This document shows, in pieces, positions 1 through 5,639 of a stretch of DNA of 8,236 bases (the stretch's first letter is position 1; every line of letters starts with the position of its first letter). The DNA lies in assembly GCA_025464645.1 (NCBI GenBank), contig JAODGF010000065.1, positions 477-8,712 of the forward strand. The letters run 5' to 3'. The stretch is from Methanosarcinales archaeon. GTDB lineage: Archaea > Halobacteriota > Syntropharchaeia > Alkanophagales > Methanospirareceae. The notes beneath the pieces were generated by a model that worked only from the letters and a program-made list of their open reading frames with translations, did no database searches and was not told the DNA's origin. Position numbers and translations under genes: made by a program.

Positions 1-214
1 CTGTCTTAAATTTGAGAATAGCAAGTTCGCACTTCATACCGCAATACCTGATTAAATCGGCTCCCACGCCACCGGAATAAGATGCCGCGAGCGATAATGA
101 TTTTCCCGCCAGCACACGTTTATGTTTGGCAAGTGCTTCTTCTGCCTCTCCTCTGCTGCGCTTTGTAACTTCTTCTGCTATTCCTTCTATTCCGTAAACC
201 TTACCAATATCCAT
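1..214 (-). pseudogene. 5'-truncated NifD/NifE-like remnant (runs off left edge)
   Basis: An open frame starts at ATG 214 and continues past the window edge, giving 71 visible residues. An in-frame TAG (230-232) lies just upstream, so the ORF cannot extend 5'. The start of the peptide (VYGIEGIAEE, then RGEAEEAL and LAGKSLSLAASYSGG, then CGMKCELAIL) lines up with about residues 277-350 of the 508-aa NifD-like protein in this window (PYGIEGSAR, GEAEDVI, LEGKKVAYTGMGG, MGMKASVII). That segment is the hinge leading into the third Rossmann-like domain of the NifD fold, so roughly the first 275 residues, including the cluster cysteines, are missing. The missing part cannot lie upstream, because the NifH-like gene ends 118 bases away. 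No convincing ribosome binding site precedes the ATG. I read it as a broken copy left by cassette duplication. A short expressed C-terminal-domain protein is the alternative, and the part outside the window would decide. Confidence 0.55.
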
Positions 215-332
215 CAGTTGTAATTGAAGCTACTCATAAACTCACCCACCCCTTATACTCATTCCCATTATTATTCCTCTTATACCGCTCCCATTTATAT
301 TTTTAATGAAAGGTCTGTTTTGAATTTTGAAA
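215..332. other. Intergenic region between H2 and the D remnant
   Basis: This 118-base spacer is the only sizeable non-coding stretch at the left end. Read on the minus strand it is A/T-rich next to the NifH-like stop and then purine-rich (GGGAGCGG, AAGAGGAA, AAGGGGTGGGTG). It holds an imperfect direct repeat (249-294) and the end of a 7-nt-periodic tract. The AAATATAA-like stretch near 295-305 could pass for an archaeal TATA box, but I see no BRE or start signal that would confirm it. No hairpin followed by a T-run is visible, so I cannot support a terminator. Confidence 0.5.
249..294 (-). repeat. Imperfect direct repeat, two ~20-bp copies
   Basis: On the minus strand ATGGGAGCGGTATAAGAGG (276-294) is followed after 7 bases by ATGGGAATGAGTATAAGGGG (249-268). 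The copies share ATGGGA and the TATAAG core with flanking purines. The function is unknown. It could be a decayed tandem duplication or paired operator or promoter-like sites upstream of the D remnant. Confidence 0.45.
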
Positions 333-380
333 TTAGGATCTGGGATTTGTTTGTGATTTGGTGCCTGGGATTTGGGAATC
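321..380 (+). repeat. 7-nt-periodic GGATTTG-type low-complexity tract
   Basis: From 321 the plus strand can be cut into heptads: TGAATTT, TGAAATT, AGGATCT, GGGATTT, GTTTGTG, ATTTGGT, GCCTGGG, ATTTGGG. The period of seven with a drifting GGATTTG/GAATTTT consensus is not codon-like. Most of the tract lies inside the last codons of the NifH-like gene (333-1268), which therefore ends in a tail rich in P, Q, S, T and N. I recognise this style of imperfect heptad tract as intergenic filler in some anaerobe genomes, but that is from memory and not searched. Confidence 0.55.
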
Positions 381-1268
381 TCCAACATTAGTTATACTTC
401 TATACTTCTCTTTTGTCCGTCTTCTTATTTCTTTACCTATCCTTACCATCTCTTCCGGTGGTAATGGCTCAGGAGCAGAGGTTAGCTTGTTATTATAGAT
501 TCTCATGGCTAACTCTCTAAACAAATTGGCAATGTCCGTATTACCGTCATATTCAATCACGGTATTACCATCAATCTCCGCTTCCGCAATCTCATGTGCA
601 TTTGGGATATGCCCGATAACCTGCGAACCTATCTTATCTGCGAAATCATACACGACATCCGGTTCATCCAGCATACCTCGAACATTATAAATAATGCCTC
701 CTAACGGCGACCCACCTTTGTTTGCAAACTCGCTTATACCTCTGCAAATATTGTTCGCTGCGTAAAGCGCGAGATAATCCGCGGATGTTACAATATACAC
801 CTCGTCTGCCAAGCCTCTCCTCAGCGGCATTGCAAAACCTCCACACACTACATCCCCCAGCACATCGTATATCACTACATCTGGCTTTAATTCCTCAAAG
901 GCTTTCAATCTCTTGAGCAAGTCTATCGCAACGATGACGCCCCTACCTGCACATCCAAAACCCGGTCTTGGACCTCCACACTCTCCACAATAAACACCAC
1001 CATAACCTTTGTGGATGACTTCGCCGAGCTCGATTTCCTTACCTTCCACAAGCTCTTCAAGACCAAGTCTCTCTATTCCTTTATCTCTCGATACATCGAG
1101 AATGGTCGGTATCTGTACCTCTCCTGTCAGGTTCCTGGTGCAGTCAGACTTGGGGTCACAGCCAATCATCATCACTGATAGCCCGCTCTCTGCCAATGCA
1201 GCCGCAATATTCGACCCTATCGTTGATTTCCCTATTCCTCCCTTACCGTAAAATGCTATTTGTCTCAT
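333..1268 (-). CDS. NifH-like Fe protein, cassette 2 (H2), ATPase and electron donor
   Basis: This is a nitrogenase Fe-protein family member of 311 aa, predicted to be a cytoplasmic homodimer that hydrolyses ATP to pass electrons to a NifDK-like partner. It shows Walker A GKGGIGKST at residues 8-16, switch I DPKSDCTR at 38-45, [4Fe-4S] ligands Cys106 (GCAGRG, with Arg109 matching NifH Arg100) and Cys142 (VCGGF), and NifH-like TSADYLALYAANNI. ATG 1268 was chosen over the in-frame ATG 1295. It is the true NifH N-terminus (MRQIAFYGKGG), lies one base after the upstream TGA, and has GAGGTG four bases before it. Two points are odd. There is an extra CxxC (Cys94, Cys97) just before the cluster motif. 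The last 22 residues are a non-homologous tail made by an 8-bp duplication frameshift and the heptad tract. Family certain; substrate pathway unknown. CfbC- and BchL-type donors are the closest functional analogues. Confidence 0.93.
   Translation of the reverse strand: MRQIAFYGKGGIGKSTIGSNIAAALAESGLSVMMIGCDPKSDCTRNLTGEVQIPTILDVSRDKGIERLGLEELVEGKEIELGEVIHKGYGGVYCGECGGPRPGFGCAGRGVIVAIDLLKRLKAFEELKPDVVIYDVLGDVVCGGFAMPLRRGLADEVYIVTSADYLALYAANNICRGISEFANKGGSPLGGIIYNVRGMLDEPDVVYDFADKIGSQVIGHIPNAHEIAEAEIDGNTVIEYDGNTDIANLFRELAMRIYNNKLTSAPEPLPPEEMVRIGKEIRRRTKEKYRSITNVGDSQIPGTKSQTNPRS
393..408 (+). repeat. Perfect 8-bp tandem duplication (TATACTTC x2) at the 3' end of H2
   Basis: TATACTTC occurs twice in direct succession (393-400, 401-408). 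On the coding strand the gene reads AAA GAG AAG TAT AGA AGT ATA ACT AAT. Removing one copy gives AAA GAG AAG TAT AAC TAA, which is KEKYN then stop. That length matches the end of the paralogue H1 (EKYTFS, stop). The duplication therefore appears to have moved the ribosome past the ancestral stop into the following repeat tract. Confidence 0.75.
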
Positions 1269-1269
1269 T

Positions 1270-2556
1270 TCACACCTCGTAATATCGTGATACAAGCGAA
1301 TTGATTATAGCTTCGAGCCAGGTGGGAACGCCGCGAAAACCTGTATAAGGGGCATCTGTTAATGCTATGTTATCTATTGTAGGGTAGGAGAATCTGATTA
1401 AGGGAACTCTCGCTACATTCGCCAATCTCTTATCAAAAGTGGAGCCGAAAAGCATCTGCACGCCTGCATTGGCAATGTATCTCTCCATCTCAAATCTATC
1501 GGGTTCAACCATCACATGTTTAGCCAACCCTGATATTTCCCTGAGGTTTTCCTCCAGCATAAAGTTCTTGTTCGTTAGGGCGAGAACCTTCACGTCAAAC
1601 CCCAGTTCAGCACTCAGGAACTTTGCAAGTGCGATTCCCTTCACGGCATCGCCTATAACGGCGCAGGAAATCCCATAAAAGCCATGCAGATAGAATTGAA
1701 CCTTTTCAACGAATTCCTTCACCCTTGCTCGCTCCTGCGATATGAAACTTTCGTCAACTTCCATGTCAAGCTCTTCACAAACACGTTCTAAAAACCTTTC
1801 AGTTGCGGATACACCATACGGGTAATCAGCAACCACGTAAGGTATTCCAAACTTCTTGTTCATCACCCTTGCTAATTTAACGCCATCACCACCAAGAACA
1901 AGGTTTAGAGATGCCTTTGGTGCCTCTACAATACGCTTGAATTCATCCGCAGTTAATACTGCATTTACCTCTACACCTGTACCATTAAGCAAGCGTTTAA
2001 TCTCAATGAGATCTGCAACACTCTTAAACCCATTGTCCTTGAATCCAATTAGGTTCACAGAGTCTTTGTTCTTTGAATCTTCCTCATTATCCATGAACTT
2101 GACAAGCGACGCCAATGCACTTTCATACCCAAGCCACATGGGCTTGTGAAAACCTGCAGCACCGAAATAGAGAATTTTTGACTTTATCTCTTTATCTTCA
2201 CGAACTTTAACCTCAACTGCATCGAGGTCGTCGCCGACAATTGCGGGAGCGCAGGCATCGAGAAGAGCAATAATCGCGGGTTTGAACGTTTCGTCAACTT
2301 TTTTCAACGCTGTCAATACCTTGTGTTCCGCGCCATAGATAAAATCACGTGGGTGTATCCCACTAAATGCAATCCTTACATCTGCATTATCGCATAATGC
2401 CCTCAACAACAACATTCCACTGTGACAGCCCGGCGGTGAGTGGAGCACAACATAGCCATCTTTGATGCCGTGGAAAGCTCTGAACGCACCTATTAGCTGG
2501 CAGCCCTGCGTGGGATCAAGCGATAAAAGCTCCTGCTTAGAATTTAGTATTTCCAT
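1270..2556 (-). CDS. NifK-like nitrogenase component 1-type subunit, cassette 2 (K2)
   Basis: This is a 428-aa paralogue of K1 (4346-5626), predicted to be the beta-type subunit of a nitrogenase-like catalytic component. Family marks: DPTQGCQLIGA with Cys19 (NifK Cys70 position), SPPGCHSG with Cys44 (Cys95) and ACAPAIVGDD with Cys102 (Cys153, same spacing to GDD as in NifK), so three cluster ligands are kept. Further marks are YGAEHKV, NLVLGGDG, PYGV near residue 250 and the NifK/NifN/BchB-like C-terminus APYTGFRG. It lacks NifK's long N-terminal extension. ATG 2556 is preferred over ATG 2598. GGAGGG lies eight bases upstream, the length then matches K1, and the overlap with the MT2 stop falls to 13 bases. 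The longer form would be 442 aa. The gene sits directly after a methyltransferase where cassette 1 carries a D gene, so it has no adjacent partner of its own. It may pair with D or form a homomeric complex, as CfbD does. Confidence 0.9.
   Translation of the reverse strand: MEILNSKQELLSLDPTQGCQLIGAFRAFHGIKDGYVVLHSPPGCHSGMLLLRALCDNADVRIAFSGIHPRDFIYGAEHKVLTALKKVDETFKPAIIALLDACAPAIVGDDLDAVEVKVREDKEIKSKILYFGAAGFHKPMWLGYESALASLVKFMDNEEDSKNKDSVNLIGFKDNGFKSVADLIEIKRLLNGTGVEVNAVLTADEFKRIVEAPKASLNLVLGGDGVKLARVMNKKFGIPYVVADYPYGVSATERFLERVCEELDMEVDESFISQERARVKEFVEKVQFYLHGFYGISCAVIGDAVKGIALAKFLSAELGFDVKVLALTNKNFMLEENLREISGLAKHVMVEPDRFEMERYIANAGVQMLFGSTFDKRLANVARVPLIRFSYPTIDNIALTDAPYTGFRGVPTWLEAIINSLVSRYYEV
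1273..1278 (-). promoter_or_regulatory. Ribosome binding site of H2, inside the K2 stop region
   Basis: GAGGTG lies in the last two codons (Glu-Val) of K2, followed by TGA, A and then ATG. It fixes the H2 start at 1268 and implies translational coupling of K2 and H2. Confidence 0.8.
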
Positions 2557-3431
2557 TCCCCTGCCCTCCAATAAATCAATGCATCTTTTGCACGCCATTC
2601 CCAGTATAACCTTCCATTTTCTTCCTTTACCATATCAGATTCAGCTAAATAATCACGAATTGCATCGCGTTGGTCTTCACTTAGTTCGCCATCGAGGTTA
2701 TCTTTCCAGAGGTCAATGACTTCTTCCACGCTATTCACGTATCTTTTTGCATAAGCATCAAGCATCTCGATATTTGGATGGATGTTGAGTTCTCGTAGAA
2801 CCATGTAAAGGCATGCATAATCTGGGTATAAAGGCATGGGCTTTTTGTATATTCGCTCATAATATCTTTCATAGGTTTTATCTTTATCGGCATCCGTGCC
2901 AATCAACAAATAAACGTAACCCTTGCAAATGTCGTTCATCTTTATAAATGCGTCATGCAAGCCGGTTATGTAATACAATGCATGAGAGCAGATAACAACA
3001 TCGTATTTACCTCTATTCAGCGCTATCAATTCATCTGTGGCTGTATCCTCCCATTTTTTGTTTATGCATTCGATATTTGTCAGATTGTATTCCATGGCTT
3101 TTTTTCTCAAGATGTCGAGCATGCCGATGGATGGCTCAACCGCCACAACTCTTTTCACAGACTTTGTCGCTGCCAGAGGGAGAGCAAAAATGCCGGCTCC
3201 TGCACCGACATCGAGTACCGTCTCCGGTTTATGTTGCTTGATTCTTTCAACCAGTTGAGCACGATTTGAATGTTCCATTGTTTTCACGTATTCGGGTGCT
3301 TTGTGATTCCAAGCTTCAGTTATCGATCCATATTTTTTGATGTACTGATGCGACCATGCATTCAGTATCCCTTCTTCCCATGTCTTTGCCCACTCGATAT
3401 TCAAATTGGCGATTTTATTCTTGCTATTCAT
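2544..3431 (-). CDS. Class I SAM-dependent methyltransferase, cassette 2 (MT2)
   Basis: This is a 295-aa cytoplasmic protein with a Rossmann-fold methyltransferase core. Motif I is VLDVGAGAG at residues 72-80, the acidic ribose-binding residue is Glu99 in VAVEPS, NKKWEDT at 124-130 lines the usual motif III region, and YDVVICSHALYY is motif IV. The N-terminus (NIEWAKTWEEG) and the Trp-rich C-terminal region (WEWRAKDALIYWRAGEWKY) are shared in style with MT1, so both belong to one subfamily. The acceptor is unknown. The in-frame GTG at 3440 was rejected because AAGGTG covers it and lies six bases before ATG 3431. It follows H1 by 14 bases and overlaps K2 by 13, so it is part of the reductase operon. 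By context it probably methylates the substrate or product of the nitrogenase-like reductase. Small-molecule rather than DNA or protein methylation is my inference. Confidence 0.88.
   Translation of the reverse strand: MNSKNKIANLNIEWAKTWEEGILNAWSHQYIKKYGSITEAWNHKAPEYVKTMEHSNRAQLVERIKQHKPETVLDVGAGAGIFALPLAATKSVKRVVAVEPSIGMLDILRKKAMEYNLTNIECINKKWEDTATDELIALNRGKYDVVICSHALYYITGLHDAFIKMNDICKGYVYLLIGTDADKDKTYERYYERIYKKPMPLYPDYACLYMVLRELNIHPNIEMLDAYAKRYVNSVEEVIDLWKDNLDGELSEDQRDAIRDYLAESDMVKEENGRLYWEWRAKDALIYWRAGEWKY
2564..2569 (-). promoter_or_regulatory. Ribosome binding site deciding the K2 start
   Basis: GGAGGG sits seven bases before ATG 2556, inside the 3' end of MT2. It supports the shorter K2, whose N-terminus then matches K1. 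Confidence 0.6.
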
Positions 3432-3437
3432 TTTTTG

Positions 3438-3443
3438 CACCTT
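3438..3443 (-). promoter_or_regulatory. Ribosome binding site deciding the MT2 start
   Basis: AAGGTG lies six bases before ATG 3431, in the short H1-MT2 gap. It contains the in-frame GTG at 3440, which is therefore unlikely to be the start. Confidence 0.65.
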
Positions 3444-3445
3444 GT

Positions 3446-4342
3446 TTAACTAAAAGTGTATTTTTCCCTCGTTTTTTGTCTGATACGCTGAGCCAACTCA
3501 GCCAGCCTTTCCCTTGATAATGGCGTTGGTGACGCAGTTTCTTTATTCTCGTAGATGGCTGTTGCCAAATTCCTGAACAAGTCCGCAATCTCAGAATCAG
3601 GGCTCTGTTCTATCACGGTCTTTGCATATATCTCATTTTCCATTATCGTTGGGTCATTTGGGATTGCCCCTATGACCTTTGAACCCACGCTCTGTGCGAA
3701 TTCTTCAACGAGAGTAAGGTCATCAATTGCCCCTCTCACATTATACACGATACCGCCCAGTGGCGAGCCCTCTCTATGCGCATGACGAGCGATGCCCTTG
3801 CAAATATTGTTTGCAGCATATATGGATAGATAGTCGGCAGAAGTGACAACGAAGACGTCATCAGCCAATCCTTGCCTTAGCGGCATTCCAAAACCGCCAC
3901 AGACGATATCGCCCAACACATCGTATATGACCACATCCAGCTCAAAACCATCGTAGATACCCAGTTTCTTCAGCAGATCGACGGCAACGATGACTCCTCT
4001 TCCTGCACAGCCTACTGCGGGTTCGGGACCCCCTGCTTCCACACATAGAACACCTTTATAGCCTTTATACACTACTTCGTCCACATCTATTTGCTTGCCA
4101 TCCACAAGTTCAGTAAGTCCAAGTTTTGCTACTCCTCTCTCCCTCATTACGTCCAATACCGTTGGAATTTCAACATCTCCTCGCAAATTCCTAGTGCAAT
4201 CTGACTTCGGGTCGCAGCCGATCACCATTGTATTGAGTCCGCGTTCGGCATAAACAGCCGCGAGATTCGATGCTATCGTTGATTTCCCTATGCCGCCCTT
4301 ACCATAGAAAGCAATTTGCCGTATTTCCTTTTCTTTAGCCAT
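3446..4342 (-). CDS. NifH-like Fe protein, cassette 1 (H1), ATPase and electron donor
   Basis: A complete 298-aa nitrogenase Fe-protein homologue. It shows Walker A GKGGIGKST at residues 14-22, switch I DPKSDCTRN, the canonical NifH-like run EAGGPEPAVGCAGRG with ligand Cys112 and Arg115, second ligand Cys148 in VCGGFGMPLR, and TSADYLSIYAANNI. It should act as an ATP-dependent reductase homodimer bridging one [4Fe-4S] cluster and serving D/K1. The length is slightly above the usual NifH, with a basic C-terminal helix ending EKYTFS. ATG 4342 is supported by GAGGTG, placed as at the K2-H2 junction and lying within the last codons of K1, with a 3-base gap after the K1 stop. It is very similar to H2 across the core but keeps the classic sequence before the cluster where H2 has an extra CxxC. 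Assignment to NifH, BchL or CfbC by sequence alone is not possible; neighbours point to a non-N2 reductase. Confidence 0.95.
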   Translation of the reverse strand: MAKEKEIRQIAFYGKGGIGKSTIASNLAAVYAERGLNTMVIGCDPKSDCTRNLRGDVEIPTVLDVMRERGVAKLGLTELVDGKQIDVDEVVYKGYKGVLCVEAGGPEPAVGCAGRGVIVAVDLLKKLGIYDGFELDVVIYDVLGDIVCGGFGMPLRQGLADDVFVVTSADYLSIYAANNICKGIARHAHREGSPLGGIVYNVRGAIDDLTLVEEFAQSVGSKVIGAIPNDPTIMENEIYAKTVIEQSPDSEIADLFRNLATAIYENKETASPTPLSRERLAELAQRIRQKTREKYTFS

Positions 4343-4345
4343 CTT

Positions 4346-5626
4346 TCACACCTCTGTATAATTATTTATTACGGAATTTACAATTTTTTCGATAAGGTGA
4401 GGAGTACCCCTAAACCCTGCGTAAGCCGCATCAGAGATGGAAACTTCGTCTATCACTGGATAAGAAATCCTGACCAGCGGGGCACCAAGTTCGTACGCCA
4501 ATTTCTTCTCCATCGAGGAGCCGAAAATCATCTCCACACCTTTTGATTTTATTTCCTCGTCCATCTCAAATCTGTCTGGCTCCAAAAGCAAAGTTTCGAA
4601 ATAATCTCCGTTGTTTTCGTTTTTATCCCGCGAAATAAGGTTTCTTGAGGTGATTGCCAGAACTTTTACATTTAGACATAGTTCGTCGCTGAGGAACTTA
4701 GCAAGGTCAAATGCACGAGCACCATCCCCAATCACAGCAACTGACATATCATAGATACCCTGCAAGAAGAGGAATATGCGCTCTATACGTTCTTTAATAC
4801 GATTTTTCTCTGCGGTAATAAATTCCTGGTTTATCTCCTTGTTTAAACTCTTGGTTACACATTCCAGGAACTCTATGCTGTTATTCAATCCAAAGGGGTA
4901 AGGAGTTACCACATAGGGCATATCGAATTTCTCTTGCATAATTTTTGCACACTCAAGTCCATCTCCCCCAAATACGATATTTAATGAGGCTCTTGGTGCA
5001 TTTTTTAGTTCATCGAAAGAGGAATTGGTTAATACGGCATTGACAGTTATTTCCTGGCTGTTTAGCATGCGCTCAATTTCCAATAGGTCTGAATATGCCT
5101 TTATCTCGTCCATTTTGAAGCCGATTATATTCACGCTGTCTCTCTCCTTTTTATCGTGATTGTGCATAAAACGAGTGAGTTCGGTCAGGGTCTCTTCGTA
5201 GCCAATCCATGCTGGTCCCTCGTAGCCACCAGTGCTTAAAGAGAAGATTTCAGCTGGAATTTCTTCTTTCATTGAGAGTACCACCCCTTCCACGTCATCA
5301 CCCATGATCGCGGGTGCACTGCAATTAAGAACTGCAATTAACGAGGGCTTGAAATTGTTATAGGATAGTCTTATTGCTGCCGCCAGTCTCCCCTCCGCAC
5401 CATATACCATATCCTGTGCGCGGAAACCACTGCCAACTATCCTGATGTCGTTTTGATTTGAGCCAAGTGCTCTGAGTAGTAATACACCGCAATGACATCC
5501 AGGTCGGGCATGGACAATAGTTACCGCATCTTTAATACCGCCTAATGCTCTCGCTGCTCCTACCAACTTGCAGTCCTGTGTGGGGTCATAGGTCAAACCT
5601 TCTCGTGTTTTTACTACTTCATTCAT
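4346..5626 (-). CDS. NifK-like nitrogenase component 1-type subunit, cassette 1 (K1)
   Basis: A 426-aa beta-type subunit, expected to pair with D (5640-7166), receiving electrons from H1. Visible family marks: DPTQDCKLVGAARALGG with Cys19, RPGCHCG with Cys44 and an added Cys46, MVYGAEGRL, NCSAPAIMGDD with Cys102, NIVFGGDG, PYPFGL, and the C-terminal AYAGFRG motif typical of NifK/NifN/BchB. Compared with K2 and NifK the third cysteine is one residue further from GDD (N-C-S-A-P against D-A-C-A-P), so its cluster geometry may differ or Cys46 may compensate. ATG 5626 is preceded by AGGTGG, 13 bases after the D stop, which indicates D-K1 co-translation. It ends in YTEV, whose codons contain the H1 ribosome binding site. 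No FeMo-cofactor ligand is expected in this subunit type, so its role is structural and electron-relaying. Confidence 0.92.
   Translation of the reverse strand: MNEVVKTREGLTYDPTQDCKLVGAARALGGIKDAVTIVHARPGCHCGVLLLRALGSNQNDIRIVGSGFRAQDMVYGAEGRLAAAIRLSYNNFKPSLIAVLNCSAPAIMGDDVEGVVLSMKEEIPAEIFSLSTGGYEGPAWIGYEETLTELTRFMHNHDKKERDSVNIIGFKMDEIKAYSDLLEIERMLNSQEITVNAVLTNSSFDELKNAPRASLNIVFGGDGLECAKIMQEKFDMPYVVTPYPFGLNNSIEFLECVTKSLNKEINQEFITAEKNRIKERIERIFLFLQGIYDMSVAVIGDGARAFDLAKFLSDELCLNVKVLAITSRNLISRDKNENNGDYFETLLLEPDRFEMDEEIKSKGVEMIFGSSMEKKLAYELGAPLVRISYPVIDEVSISDAAYAGFRGTPHLIEKIVNSVINNYTEV
4349..4354 (-). promoter_or_regulatory. Ribosome binding site of H1, inside the K1 stop region
   Basis: GAGGTG forms the Glu-Val codons at the end of K1, followed by TGA, AAG and ATG. 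It has the same architecture as the K2-H2 junction, supporting coupling and common descent of the two cassettes. Confidence 0.8.
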
Positions 5627-5639
5627 TTTTCCACCTGTT

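Noticed and set aside
321..380. CRISPR array.
   Set aside because: The units are 7 nt long and degenerate, with no spacers.
1269..1295. Longer start of H2 at ATG 1295.
   Set aside because: It adds nine non-homologous residues overlapping K2. ATG 1268 has a good ribosome binding site and gives the standard NifH N-terminus.
2557..2598. Longer start of K2 at ATG 2598.
   Set aside because: It adds 14 residues with no counterpart in K1 and enlarges the overlap with MT2. GGAGGG points to ATG 2556.
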